Source: Neisseriaceae bacterium TC5R-5
GTDB lineage: Bacteria; Pseudomonadota; Gammaproteobacteria; Burkholderiales; Chromobacteriaceae
Length of the DNA: 64,000 nt
Assembly (NCBI GenBank): GCA_020830965.2
Contig: JACCFC020000016.1
Span: 1 to 64,000 of the forward strand
Direction: 5' to 3'
A program made the position numbers and the translations under genes. Below are positions 47,476-56,988 of the stretch, one piece after another (position 1 is the stretch's first letter; each line of letters begins with the position of its first letter). The notes beneath the pieces were generated by a model that did not search any database, was not told the DNA's origin, and saw only the letters and a list, made by a program, of their open reading frames with translations.

Positions 47476-49698
47476 ATGCATTGCTGTTACCCGGCTTTCT
47501 TAACGCTGGCCCTCACCTTGCCGCTGCTGGCATGTAGTGATGAGATCCACAGCAATATCAATACCCCGCCTGATAACATCAGCCAGTACAGCATTAACTA
47601 TTACCGGGCCAACAATCCCGGCACCAACAACCAAGACCTATTTACTGCCGGGCTTGGTAAAACTGGCTTAGCGCAGGCGACTCCCCCCACTTTTATCGAC
47701 CCTCTCAATCCCACAGCGCAGGAATTGCGCCGTTATGCCATTTACAGTAATTACCGTGCGATGGCAGATATGAGTAGTAATGGGGGTTATGGCCGCTTAT
47801 ACGGCCCGAATATCGATAACAACGGCAACGATACCCTAGGTGAAGGGCTGATTCCTGGTGTCGAATACCTGGCGATAGCTGACGATGGCAGTGGCCAGCA
47901 ACAAGTCACCATCGCGGTGCAGATTCCTGACAGCTTCAACGTCAACGCCCCTTGCATCGTGGCAGCCCCTTCCTCCGGCTCACGCGGCGTCTATGGTGCC
48001 ATGGCAACCAGTGCCGAATGGGGGCTCAAACACGGCTGTGCTGTTGCCCTCACCGATAGCGGCAAGGGCATTGGCCTGTTCGATCTGCAAGACGATAGCG
48101 TTAATCTGCCGGATGGCACACGCAGCAATCGTACTCAAGCCGCTAGTCACAGCAACCTCACTCCGCAATTGAATGACAGTAGCCCCCCCTCGTTCAAAAT
48201 GAGCGCACAACTGAGTGAAAACACCCGTAACGCCTTCAACACCACCTACCCTAACCGAGTAGCACTCAAACACGCCCACTCACAACAAAATCCGGAAAAA
48301 GACTGGGGTAGTCATACGCTGAATGCTATCCGCTACGCACTCTATGCATTGAATCAACAATATGGCAGCCCGGTACCACCGGGAGGAGAACGTAAATATC
48401 TACGCTATACCGCCAGTAATACGCTGATTCTTGCAGCGTCGGTTTCTAATGGTGGGGCGGCTGTATTACGTGCCACCGAACAAGATAGCAAAGGCTTGAT
48501 TGACGGTGTTGTAGCCGGTGAACCCAGCGCCCAGCCGGCCAGCATCAGTGGTTTGAGTGTACGAGTCGGCGGCGTGCCGCAAAACAGTATCGGCAAACCC
48601 TTGCTTGACTATATGAGCTTCGCCAATCTCTATCAGCCATGCGCGGCACTAGCCCCTGCGGCAACGTTGAGCGAGAGCTCTTGGTACAACTACTTAAGCT
48701 TGGCAGGCATGAATCAACAGGCAGCCAATCGTTGCAGCGCCTTAGCAACCAAGGGCTTGCTCAGTGGCAACAGTCTTAGTGAGCAAGCTAGCGATGCCTT
48801 GCAACAACTGCACAACTACGGCTATAGCAGCCTCAATGACAGCATGCACAATGCCCATTATGGTCTGGGTAATGCACCGATTATTGCGATGATGTACAGC
48901 AATGCCTATGGCCGTTTCTCGGTAACTGACAATCTGTGCGGCATGAGTGCTGCTGCGGTGAACACCAGCGGTAACGTGATTGCATTGCCGGCTGCGCTCA
49001 AAGCACAAAGCTTTGCCTTGGGCAACGGCACAGCTAACGGCCAACCCGCCAGTGTGGTTTACAACGATTCGCTCGGTGGCGCCAAAGCCTGGCAATTCGC
49101 CATCTCCCCTTCCAGCACTCAGGCAGATTTCGCCCTAGATGCCGCCCTATGCCAACGCGCCCTAGTCACCGGGCAGAACCCCATCACCGGGACACCCTTA
49201 AACGAAACCACCACCCCAACACTGGCACAGAGCCAAGCGGTACAGCAGGGTATGCGTCAGGTCTTACTCAATGGTAATTTGCGTGGCAAACCCGCCCTGA
49301 TCATCAGTGGTCGCAATGATGCGCTACTACCCATCAACCACGCCGCGCGCGCTTACATTGCCTACAACCACAGCGTTGAAGGGGACAACAGCCAATTGCG
49401 CTATATTGAGGTGGAAAACGCCCAGCATTTTGATGGTTTCTTATCCCTGCCTGGTTTTGATAGCCGCTTTATACCTTTAAATATCTATTTCAATCGCGCC
49501 TTGGATGCCATGTACGCTCACCTCCAGCAAAAGCAACCACTACCACCCAGTCAAGTGGTACGCACAACAGCGCGCGGTGGATTACCCGGTGCCGCCCCAG
49601 CATTACAGGCAAATCAATTACCCAGCCTGCTCTGGCAGCTAACAAACAGCGATGTCATCGAATTTATCAATCAGCAGACACTAAGCCTGCCCAATTAG
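47476..49698 (+). CDS. D-(-)-3-hydroxybutyrate oligomer hydrolase
   Basis: The 740-residue protein has an N-terminal lipoprotein-type signal with LLAC (Cys20), then the 3HBOH family body (RRYAIYSNYRAMADMSSNGG, then GRLYGP; GLIPGVEYLA). A likely nucleophile Ser is in ILAASVSNGGAAVLRA. It cleaves 3-hydroxybutyrate oligomers released from polyhydroxybutyrate, producing monomers. With phaB downstream in the window it points to PHB use. CAGGAGCC precedes the ATG. Confidence 0.9.
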   Translation: MHCCYPAFLTLALTLPLLACSDEIHSNINTPPDNISQYSINYYRANNPGTNNQDLFTAGLGKTGLAQATPPTFIDPLNPTAQELRRYAIYSNYRAMADMSSNGGYGRLYGPNIDNNGNDTLGEGLIPGVEYLAIADDGSGQQQVTIAVQIPDSFNVNAPCIVAAPSSGSRGVYGAMATSAEWGLKHGCAVALTDSGKGIGLFDLQDDSVNLPDGTRSNRTQAASHSNLTPQLNDSSPPSFKMSAQLSENTRNAFNTTYPNRVALKHAHSQQNPEKDWGSHTLNAIRYALYALNQQYGSPVPPGGERKYLRYTASNTLILAASVSNGGAAVLRATEQDSKGLIDGVVAGEPSAQPASISGLSVRVGGVPQNSIGKPLLDYMSFANLYQPCAALAPAATLSESSWYNYLSLAGMNQQAANRCSALATKGLLSGNSLSEQASDALQQLHNYGYSSLNDSMHNAHYGLGNAPIIAMMYSNAYGRFSVTDNLCGMSAAAVNTSGNVIALPAALKAQSFALGNGTANGQPASVVYNDSLGGAKAWQFAISPSSTQADFALDAALCQRALVTGQNPITGTPLNETTTPTLAQSQAVQQGMRQVLLNGNLRGKPALIISGRNDALLPINHAARAYIAYNHSVEGDNSQLRYIEVENAQHFDGFLSLPGFDSRFIPLNIYFNRALDAMYAHLQQKQPLPPSQVVRTTARGGLPGAAPALQANQLPSLLWQLTNSDVIEFINQQTLSLPN

Positions 49699-49744
49699 CA
49701 CAGCCCCCGTCTCTTATTTCCATCGTTTAATAGACCGAGGGGGT

Positions 49745-49779
49745 TCAGAAATAATAAACTCCGGCCTAGTTGGCCGGAG
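49745..49779 (-). terminator. Terminator-like hairpin downstream of the SYLF gene
   Basis: CTCCGGCC-TAGTT-GGCCGGAG is a perfect 8 bp stem, followed on the minus strand by TTTATTATTT. It lies about 120 bp past the SYLF stop, with no gene in 49699-49899. Confidence 0.6.
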
Positions 49780-49899
49780 CTAAGGAACACTTGAATAGCT
49801 CTCGCTTTAAGAAATGAGTTTTGGCCTTGGTACAAGGTTTGCTTAACTGATCTGCCAGCGGTGCACTTGCAACGAGATGAATTGCAAGCTGGTTTTGAA

Positions 49900-50463
49900 T
49901 TACAGCTTAAGCCTCGATACTTTTGTTCCCTGTAATGAGGCATTGAACATCAAACCGCCATTAGTCAGCACAAAACCGATAACCGGCGCCTTTGCCGTTT
50001 CGGTATCTACCGAACCACTTGCACCTAAGGTAAACAGCGCCACATTGGCATCGACACCAGCCGTCCAACCATCACCTTGACGGAAACGATCCAGAGACTC
50101 CTGCGTCATAAACAGAAAGATAACCGCCTTGGACTGGGCTCCAGCCTGGAAACCAACAGAGCCCGTCACCGTCTTGTAATAACCGGCTTGCTCGTTGCCA
50201 ATACGCAACTCACCCTCCCCATAAGACCCGCCAACCACAAAACCTGCGGTCAATACCGATGGAAAAACCAGTACACCCTTAGCCTTGCTCACAAGCTCTC
50301 TTGAGCCTTTGGCCTGGCTGTAGAGATTACTCAGCGTCTCATCAACACTCGCATTAATTGTCTGTCGTTTTGACATATTGCTGCTTTGATGGTCTGGTGT
50401 GGTAGTGGAACAACTAATCAGTGGCAAACTTAATAGCAATACGATAAAGATGCGTTTAAACAT
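49900..50463 (-). CDS. SYLF-domain lipid-binding lipoprotein
   Basis: The 187-residue protein has a lipoprotein signal (MFKRIFIVLLLSLPLISCS, Cys18). It then has a SYLF/Ysc84 domain (about 40-187; SKAKGVLVFPSV, GGSYGEGELR, SVGFQAGAQSKAV, TLGASGSVDTETAKAP). SYLF domains bind phospholipids in other systems. AGGAG lies seven bases before the ATG at 50461-50463. Confidence 0.88.
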   Translation of the reverse strand: MFKRIFIVLLLSLPLISCSTTTPDHQSSNMSKRQTINASVDETLSNLYSQAKGSRELVSKAKGVLVFPSVLTAGFVVGGSYGEGELRIGNEQAGYYKTVTGSVGFQAGAQSKAVIFLFMTQESLDRFRQGDGWTAGVDANVALFTLGASGSVDTETAKAPVIGFVLTNGGLMFNASLQGTKVSRLKL

Positions 50464-50639
50464 GGCAAGTTCTCCTGTTAAACCGCGTAGAATATCTTTC
50501 GGCGGCATAGTGAACGATAGGGTAGTTTTATAGAAAAGTACGAGCAGGTCGGTACACTAACGCACTTATGCCAATCGCCTAATGGGATACTTATCTAACC
50601 CTTCTCCCACAGCAATTAAACAAGGTGTACGGCAACCAT

Positions 50640-51146
50640 ATGAAACATCTCTTTATAATCATGATGTTTTTGTTATTGGCTAGCAGTGCGAGCGCACAAG
50701 AAACGGGAAGTACGCTAGACCCGGGGCTGACACTCTGCTCGGATGGTACGGTTGCCGATGCTGGCTGTATTGATCTGAACCGTCATCCAACTATCGATCA
50801 GACCAAACAGTTACTAACGCTATTACTGAGCAAAGAAACCAAGCAAGCGCAAAAATTTTGCACTCAGGATAATCCACAATGCTTATCTCCGATCATTCAG
50901 TACTTTAAAAAAGTGCGTAGCTATGAATTAGTTTCAACGAAACTGATTGGTGCTGATGACTTGACTATTCGATCAACTATTGAAGCAATAGTGATTCTGG
51001 GTGACCCGCATGAAGATAATCAATATAACTTCATTTTTGAGTACCAACGTCATCCGGAAAATACATTATGGGGAGTCAGCCATATTGATTTAGAAAATGT
51101 CACACAGTCTACTAACAACGCAGAAGACCGGATGTTATTTCATTAA
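50640..51146 (+). CDS. Exported protein of unknown function
   Basis: The 168-residue protein has a signal peptide (MKHLFIIMMFLLLASSASA, cleaved before QE). The mature part has four Cys in the first 80 residues (LTLCSDG, DAGCIDL, KFCTQDNPQC) that may form two disulfides. No family is recognised. The ATG at 50640 was preferred over the GTG at 50625 because it begins the signal peptide, though the AAGG is 13 bases upstream. The gene is somewhat AT-rich. Confidence 0.7.
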   Translation: MKHLFIIMMFLLLASSASAQETGSTLDPGLTLCSDGTVADAGCIDLNRHPTIDQTKQLLTLLLSKETKQAQKFCTQDNPQCLSPIIQYFKKVRSYELVSTKLIGADDLTIRSTIEAIVILGDPHEDNQYNFIFEYQRHPENTLWGVSHIDLENVTQSTNNAEDRMLFH

Positions 51147-51287
51147 GCAGGTCAATGAGCAGAGGTGGCTAGACGATGAACGCCTTGTGGCAAATCTGAC
51201 GGCGCCCGTAGCAGGGCGGATGACAATGCTTGCCACCCCTATCAAAGAGCGACAAGTTTTCCTAATTCATATCAGCCGATATGTGGC

Positions 51288-51464
51288 TTATTTCCAGTTA
51301 TTAACAAATGCCGAAGCTTTTTTGCTAGGTGCCTGTGCAGCAGGCTCTTTGATCGGGCCACTACCACCTACCGGTTTAGCTGCGCCATCCTGCCCTTGCG
51401 CCGGCTTGGCTGCATCGGGGGTTTTGTTGCTATCGCTACTGGCTTGCTGGATAGGCTTGTTCAT
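51288..51464 (-). CDS. Small Ala/Pro/Lys-rich protein, unknown
   Basis: The 58-residue frame reads MNKPIQQASSDSNKTPDAAK with later GGSGPIKEPAAQAPSKKA and ends NNWK. It is low in hydrophobics and likely disordered. GAGG lies eight bases before the ATG (minus-strand GAAGAGGATATCACC). No homologue is recognised. The overlapping plus-strand frame 51097-51483 has no ribosome-binding site and is less likely. Confidence 0.5.
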   Translation of the reverse strand: MNKPIQQASSDSNKTPDAAKPAQGQDGAAKPVGGSGPIKEPAAQAPSKKASAFVNNWK

Positions 51465-51591
51465 GGTGATATCCTCTTCATGAATGCCGCACTCGTAAAG
51501 TTACGGGTGACTGGCCAGGCCACTATGGCAGTCAGCCTAAATACCGTCCGTACGGTAAGTCGCATAGCGTAGGAACAGCCCCCACCAAGCA

Positions 51592-52089
51592 TCAGACCAT
51601 CAACGGCTGCTGCAAGCGTGCCAACAAGCGTGTCAGGCATTCCCGCACCGCCTGCTGTCGTACTGCAGCGCGATCGCCGCTAAAGTAACAGCAAAACGCT
51701 TCACTAAACTGCTGTGGGCCAGCAAGAGCAAACCAAACCGTCCCCACTGGTTTAGTCACACTTCCGCCACCCGGCCCGGCAATACCAGAAATAGCGATAC
51801 TCCAATCCGCCTTGGCCAACGCTTGCGCGCCGGCCGCCATCTGTCGAACCACGGCCTCACTGACCGCACCATGCTCCGCCAACGTTTGCTCACTCACTCC
51901 CAGCAAGCGCTGCTTGGCCGCATTGCTATAACTGACCAGGCCATAAGCAAACCAGGCCGAACTGCCAGCGATATCGGTTAAGGCAGCCGCCACCATGCCG
52001 CCGGTACATGATTCTGCCGTGCTCAGCCACGCACCGTGTACTTGCAATTGCTGGCCCACTGCTGCGGCTAGTTTATTGATATCCGTCAT
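51592..52089 (-). CDS. pncC: Nicotinamide-nucleotide amidase (CinA C-terminal type)
   Basis: The 165-residue protein is the stand-alone CinA C-terminal domain. It has AESCTGGMVAAALTDIAGSS (catalytic Ser in the SCTGG motif near 23) and GIAGPGGGSVTKPVGTVWFA. It deamidates NMN to nicotinic acid mononucleotide for NAD salvage. Its start overlaps the pgi 3' end by 17 bp. Confidence 0.93.
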   Translation of the reverse strand: MTDINKLAAAVGQQLQVHGAWLSTAESCTGGMVAAALTDIAGSSAWFAYGLVSYSNAAKQRLLGVSEQTLAEHGAVSEAVVRQMAAGAQALAKADWSIAISGIAGPGGGSVTKPVGTVWFALAGPQQFSEAFCCYFSGDRAAVRQQAVRECLTRLLARLQQPLMV

Positions 52090-53737
52090 GCTGCTGCTCT
52101 CGAAAAAAACGAATCAAGCCATTGGTGGAGCTATCGTGCTTGCACGCTGCGGCACTAGCCGTACTGAGTTCCGGCAGAATACGGCGAGCCAGTTGCTTAC
52201 CGTACTCTACCCCCCACTGATCAAAGGAGTTAATCCCCCAGATAATGCCTTGCACAAACACTTTATGTTCATACAGCGCTAACAGCATCCCCAGGGTATA
52301 GGGGGTGACTTTGCTTAACGCCAAGGTATTGGAGGGCTGATTACCGGGAAACAGTTTGTGCGGCAGCAGCATGTCCAGTTGTTCGCCAGATAGCGCTGCC
52401 AGCTCCTGCATCACCTCAGCCTCACTTTTACCACGCATCAGCGCTTCGGTTTGCGCCAGGCAATTAGCAACCAATACCTGATGCTGCTCGCCCAGTGGAT
52501 AATGGCTGTTCATCGGGATAATGAAATCACAGGGTACTAAACGGGTACCCTGGTGCAGCAACTGGAAAAACGCGTGCTGGCTATTGGCACCCTCTTCACC
52601 CCAGATGATCGGACCAGTGTCAAAATCCAGCAACTCGCCATAACGCCCTACCCGTTTGCCGTTAGACTCCATATCCAATTGCTGGATATACGCCGGCAAA
52701 CGGCGCAAACCGTGGTCGTAGGGCATGATGGCGTGGGTATGTGCACGGTAAAAAGTGTTATACCAGATACCAATCAGCGCCAGCAGCACCGGCATATTGG
52801 CGGCAAAGGGCGCGCGGAAGAAATGCTGATCCATCGCATAAGCACCTTGCAAAAAAGCGCGAAAATGCTCGGCCCCTACGGCCAGCATTACTGGCAGACC
52901 AATAGCCGACCACACCGAATAACGCCCACCAACCCAATCCCAAAAACCGAACATATAGGCCGGGTCGATACCAAATGCCTTCACTGCGGCCAAATTGGTG
53001 GACACCGCAACAAAATGCTGAGCAATATCCGCTGTGCTACCTGCCTGCAAAAACCATTGCCGCGCCGCCTGCGCATTTAGCAGTGTTTCCGGCGTGGTAA
53101 ACGATTTAGAGGCGATGATAAACAGCGTCGTGGCTGGATTTAAGCCTTGCAAGGTCTGCGCAAGGTGCTGACCATCGACATTAGAAACAAAGTGCACATT
53201 TAAATTGGACTGCGCATACGGTGCCAGGGCTTCCTTCACCAGCAAGGGCCCCAAATCGGAGCCACCAATACCTAGATTCACCACATCACGAATGGGCTCG
53301 CCAGTGAAACCCTGCCACTCACCACAGCGTATCTGCTCGCTAAAACGCTGCATTCTGCTCAGCACCGCTTGGATCTCCGGCACAACGTCACGGCCATCCA
53401 AGCATAGCTGCTCACTGGCAGGCAGGCGTAGCGCGGTATGCAACACCGCGCGATTTTCGCTGACATTGATGCGCGAACCTTGGCGCAACTGCTGCATCCA
53501 GCCGCTTAAATCGGCAACCTGAGCCAGTTCAAACAGCAGCGCCAGTGTGCGCTCAGTAATACGATTTTTTGAGTAATCCAGCAACAGACCATCCAGCTCC
53601 AGCGAGAAGTGCTGAAAACGCTGCACATCAGCGGCAAATAAATCGCGCATCAGTAGATGGCGGGTAGCACGCTGATGCTGGTGCAGCTTGGCCCAGACCT
53701 GGGTGGCGTTAATGTCGAAGTGACGGTTACTTGTCAT
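52073..53737 (-). CDS. pgi: Glucose-6-phosphate isomerase
   Basis: The 554-residue glycolytic enzyme has the PGI signatures INVSENRAVLHTALR, NLGIGGSDLGP and FWDWVGGRYSVWSAIG. The C-terminal GINSFDQWGVEYGKQLA holds the active-site Lys of the family. I chose the ATG at 53735-53737 over a TTG at 53749. It is upstream of pncC with an overlap. Confidence 0.97.
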   Translation of the reverse strand: MTSNRHFDINATQVWAKLHQHQRATRHLLMRDLFAADVQRFQHFSLELDGLLLDYSKNRITERTLALLFELAQVADLSGWMQQLRQGSRINVSENRAVLHTALRLPASEQLCLDGRDVVPEIQAVLSRMQRFSEQIRCGEWQGFTGEPIRDVVNLGIGGSDLGPLLVKEALAPYAQSNLNVHFVSNVDGQHLAQTLQGLNPATTLFIIASKSFTTPETLLNAQAARQWFLQAGSTADIAQHFVAVSTNLAAVKAFGIDPAYMFGFWDWVGGRYSVWSAIGLPVMLAVGAEHFRAFLQGAYAMDQHFFRAPFAANMPVLLALIGIWYNTFYRAHTHAIMPYDHGLRRLPAYIQQLDMESNGKRVGRYGELLDFDTGPIIWGEEGANSQHAFFQLLHQGTRLVPCDFIIPMNSHYPLGEQHQVLVANCLAQTEALMRGKSEAEVMQELAALSGEQLDMLLPHKLFPGNQPSNTLALSKVTPYTLGMLLALYEHKVFVQGIIWGINSFDQWGVEYGKQLARRILPELSTASAAACKHDSSTNGLIRFFREQQHDGYQ

Positions 53738-53799
53738 GGAGCCTGTCAATACAATGTGAGATAACTAAAGATGAAGAAACATACAGTCCTGTCACCGGC

Positions 53800-54345
53800 T
53801 CACAACTTAAGAAAATGCTCCCGATAATAGATGAGCTCTTCAATCGACTCCAGAATATCCGCCAGCGCCTCATGCTTGCCATGCTTCACCACGCCCTTGA
53901 CCACCTCTGGCTTCCAACGCTTGCATAACTCTTTCAGCGTGGAAACATCCAGATTGCGGTAATGGAAATACGCCTCCAGATGTGGCATCCAGCGCGCCAT
54001 AAAGCGACGATCCTGATGAATGGTATTGCCACACATAGGCGAGGTTTGCGGGGGGGCATACTGCGCGATGAAATCAAGTAGTTGCTGCTCGGCCTGCTCC
54101 ACCGTCAGCGTCGAGGCTTTAACTTTATCGATCAGCCCACTCTTGCCATGCGTATTTTTGTTCCAGTCATCCATCGCATCCAGCACCGCGTCGGGCTGAT
54201 GAATGACCAACACTGGCGATTGCGCCAGCACGTTTAATTGGCTATCGGTCACCACCATCGCCACTTCAATAATGTGGTCGGTCTCCGGCTTTAGCCCGGT
54301 CATTTCCATGTCCAGCCAGATGAGGTTGTTGCTATCTTGTGCCAT
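53800..54345 (-). CDS. orn: Oligoribonuclease
   Basis: Orn degrades short RNAs including pGpG from cyclic-di-GMP breakdown. The 181-residue DEDDh exonuclease has [11 protein letters not shown] (Asp and Glu ligands at 12 and 14), [11 protein letters not shown], and the final [11 protein letters not shown] with its His and Asp. The ATG at 54343-54345 gives the normal N-terminus. It is divergent from the M48 protease gene, with 80 bp between starts. Confidence 0.96.
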   Translation of the reverse strand: MAQDSNNLIWLDMEMTGLKPETDHIIEVAMVVTDSQLNVLAQSPVLVIHQPDAVLDAMDDWNKNTHGKSGLIDKVKASTLTVEQAEQQLLDFIAQYAPPQTSPMCGNTIHQDRRFMARWMPHLEAYFHYRNLDVSTLKELCKRWKPEVVKGVVKHGKHEALADILESIEELIYYREHFLKL

Positions 54346-54425
54346 ACTGTCCCGTCTTTGTAAAACTTGCCTATTTTCCTTCATTGCTGCCTTGGCGGCA
54401 AACTTCAAGAATAAAACGGAAATCC

Positions 54426-55670
54426 ATGACCGAGGTATTTAGCTCTCTTTTCATCGCTGCCCTTGCTCTCAGCCTGCTACTAAAACTCTGGCTGGGCAAT
54501 CGCCACATCCAACATATCGCGCAACACCGTGCCGCCGTGCCGGTTGATTTTCAGGACACCATCAGTCTGGAACAACATCAGTTGGCTGCCGATTATAGTA
54601 CTGCCAAAACCCGGCTGGGCCTGTTCTCAGCCATCCTAGATACCCTGATCATCGTCGCGCTCACTTTCGGCGGTGTCCTGCAATGGCTAGCCGAGCGCAG
54701 TGCCGACTTCAGCCACTCGCCGGTGATTTCCGGCTTATTGCTGATTGTCGGCGTCAGCGTGTTAAGCGGCATCATTTCTTTTCCCCTCAGCCTATATAGC
54801 ACTTTTGGTATCGAAAGCCGTTTCGGTTTCAATAAAACCACACCATGGCTATTTGTATTAGATCAGCTTAAGGGTCTGTTGCTGGGGGCGCTGATCGGCC
54901 TGCCCTTAATTGCGCTGGTACTGTGGTTGATGGACATCTCCGGCCCGTTGTGGTGGTTATGGGTATGGCTGGTCTGGTCCGGCTTTCAGCTACTGATGCT
55001 GGCGCTCTACCCGACATTGATTGCACCGCTGTTTAACAAGTTTGTACCGCTGGAAGATCGACAGTTAAAAAACCGCATTGAGGCGCTGCTAAGCCGTGCT
55101 GGCTTCCAAAGTCAGGGGGTATTTGTGATGGATGGTTCACGCCGTTCCAGCCATGGTAATGCCTATTTCACCGGCTTTGGCCGCGCCAAGCGCATCGTGT
55201 TTTTTGATACCTTACTCAAGCAGCTAAGCCATGCCGAAATCGAAGCGGTACTGGCGCATGAGCTGGGACATTTCAAACACCGCCACATCGTTAAGCGCAT
55301 CGTACTCACTTTTATTCTGTCACTGGTCTTTTTGTTTTTATTGGGGCAATTGCTGCATGCCCCTTGGTTTTATCAGGGCTTGAACGTGAACATGCCAAGC
55401 ACAGCGATGGCGCTCGTGTTGTTCTTTATGGTGCTGCCCGCCTTTACCTTCCCGCTCACGCCACTCTCCAGTTTATTGTCGCGCCAGCATGAATATCAGG
55501 CCGATCAGTTTGCCGCCAGCGAAACCCAAGCCAGCGATTTAATCTCGGCGCTGGTCAAACTGTACCGTGACAACGCCTCCACCCTAACACCTGACCCACT
55601 GCATTCTACTTTTTACGACTCACACCCCCCTGCTACACTTCGTATCCATCACTTGAAAGAGAGTAACTGA
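54426..55670 (+). CDS. M48-family zinc metalloprotease, Ste24/CAAX type
   Basis: The 414-residue membrane protein has about six or seven hydrophobic segments and the HELGH zinc motif ([14 protein letters not shown], near residue 280). The third ligand Glu is in [12 protein letters not shown]. The N-terminal CAAX_prenyl_protease N domain ([15 protein letters not shown]) marks it as Ste24-like. Bacterial members probably act in membrane-protein quality control. It overlaps phhB by one base (TGATG). Confidence 0.9.
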   Translation: MTEVFSSLFIAALALSLLLKLWLGNRHIQHIAQHRAAVPVDFQDTISLEQHQLAADYSTAKTRLGLFSAILDTLIIVALTFGGVLQWLAERSADFSHSPVISGLLLIVGVSVLSGIISFPLSLYSTFGIESRFGFNKTTPWLFVLDQLKGLLLGALIGLPLIALVLWLMDISGPLWWLWVWLVWSGFQLLMLALYPTLIAPLFNKFVPLEDRQLKNRIEALLSRAGFQSQGVFVMDGSRRSSHGNAYFTGFGRAKRIVFFDTLLKQLSHAEIEAVLAHELGHFKHRHIVKRIVLTFILSLVFLFLLGQLLHAPWFYQGLNVNMPSTAMALVLFFMVLPAFTFPLTPLSSLLSRQHEYQADQFAASETQASDLISALVKLYRDNASTLTPDPLHSTFYDSHPPATLRIHHLKESN

Positions 55671-55996
55671 TGAATCTGCTAGACATGTTCTGCAACCAGG
55701 AAGAAGGTGCGGGCGTCCTGCCCCGCGATACTCAGCAGCAGTTACTGGCCGATCTGCCGGATTGGAGCGTGCAAGGTATTGTGCTGGTCAAGGCCTTTAA
55801 TTTTACTAAATTCCACGAAGTGATCGCCTTTGTGAATGCCATCGCCTGGATAGCACACCAAGAAGATCATCATCCCGATTTATCGGTGCATTACAACCGT
55901 GTCATCGTTAATTTCAGCACCCATAGTGCTAATGGCTTAACGCTGAACGATTTTATCTGTGCTGCCAAAACTCAAGCCTTACTAAACCATCCATGA
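55670..55996 (+). CDS. phhB: 4a-hydroxytetrahydrobiopterin dehydratase
   Basis: The 108-residue pterin dehydratase (PCD/DCoH) has the DWSVQGIVLVKAFNFTKFHE and HQEDHHPDLSVHYNRVIV blocks. It recycles the carbinolamine formed by phenylalanine hydroxylase; no phhA lies in the window. It is translationally coupled to the M48 gene and overlaps rsgA by 4 bp (ATGA). Confidence 0.94.
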   Translation: MNLLDMFCNQEEGAGVLPRDTQQQLLADLPDWSVQGIVLVKAFNFTKFHEVIAFVNAIAWIAHQEDHHPDLSVHYNRVIVNFSTHSANGLTLNDFICAAKTQALLNHP

Positions 55997-56871
55997 GTAC
56001 AAAGGCCGGACAAATTATCTGTAGTTATGGGCGACGCTTTATCGTTGAATCAGCAGATCAAACTTATGACTGCACCACCCGTGGCAAGCGGGTCGATTTT
56101 GCCTGCGGTGACTGGGTAGATATTCTGGTGCAAAACCAGCAGCAGGCGGTCATAGAGCGCGCCCACGAACGCAGCAGCCTGCTCTACCGGCAAGATGATT
56201 GGAAAACCAAAGTCATTGCCGCCAATGTCAGCCGTATCCTGTTTGTCACGGCAGCTGTACCCAGCCCGAATGAGGAACTACTGGGGCGCTGTTTACTGGC
56301 CGCCGAAGCCGGCAATATCGACCCGGTAATTGTGGTCAATAAAGCTGACCTGCCCGAAACCGCCGCGCTGCTCGACAAACTTGCGCTGTATACCAAGCTG
56401 GGCTACCAGTTGGTGACCCTGTCGGCCAAACAGGATATCAGCCCCTTGTTGCCGCTACTACAAAACCAGACCAGTGTGTTCGTAGGCCAATCCGGCATGG
56501 GCAAATCCACGCTCACCAACGCCTTATTGCCCGCGGCCAACGCACGCGTCGGCGAAATCTCCACCGCCTTGGATGCTGGTCGCCATACCACCACCAATGC
56601 CACGCTTTATCATTTGAACGAGCATAGCCATCTGATTGACTCCCCTGGCCTGCAGGAGTTTGGCCTCAAACACTTGGCCGCCACCGACTTGATCTACTAT
56701 TTCCCAGAAACACGCCCACTCATTGGGCACTGTCGTTTCCACAACTGCACACACTGCGTGGAGCCAGATTGCGCCATTATCAATGCCGGTCAGCAAGGCA
56801 GCATTACCCTCAGCAGACTAGCGCTACTGCAAAAACTGACCAAGGAATTAGAAAAGCATCGATACAAATAA
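55993..56871 (+). CDS. rsgA: Ribosome small-subunit GTPase
   Basis: The 292-residue circularly permuted GTPase matures the 30S subunit. It has an N-terminal OB fold, G4 NKAD (about 113-116), G1 GQSGMGKSTLTN, G3 DSPGLQEFG and the C-terminal zinc site CRFHNCTHCVEPDC. It ends the M48-phhB-rsgA operon. Confidence 0.96.
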   Translation: MSTKAGQIICSYGRRFIVESADQTYDCTTRGKRVDFACGDWVDILVQNQQQAVIERAHERSSLLYRQDDWKTKVIAANVSRILFVTAAVPSPNEELLGRCLLAAEAGNIDPVIVVNKADLPETAALLDKLALYTKLGYQLVTLSAKQDISPLLPLLQNQTSVFVGQSGMGKSTLTNALLPAANARVGEISTALDAGRHTTTNATLYHLNEHSHLIDSPGLQEFGLKHLAATDLIYYFPETRPLIGHCRFHNCTHCVEPDCAIINAGQQGSITLSRLALLQKLTKELEKHRYK

Positions 56872-56896
56872 AGACAACAACACTGCATAATTTCTA

Positions 56897-56925
56897 TTCA
56901 CAGTCTAGATAAACTCAAATAAAAT
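56897..56925 (+). promoter_or_regulatory. Sigma-70-type promoter for phaB
   Basis: TTCACA (56897-56902) is separated by exactly 17 bases from TAAAAT (56920-56925). The predicted start is near 56932, giving a leader of about 57 bases. A second TTGACA at 56949-56954 has a TATCTA 16 bases on but would place the start past the ribosome-binding site. Confidence 0.6.
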
Positions 56926-56988
56926 GAAAATCTCTACAAATTAGTGTATTGACATAAACAACAAAAAACATATCTAGAGGAGCTAGAA

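Noticed and set aside
51097-51483. 128-residue plus-strand frame over the small minus-strand gene
   Set aside because: It starts inside the preceding gene, has no ribosome-binding site and no recognisable features.
56949-56976. TTGACA-N16-TATCTA promoter just before phaB
   Set aside because: It would start transcription past the ribosome-binding site; the upstream TTCACA-N17-TAAAAT fits better.
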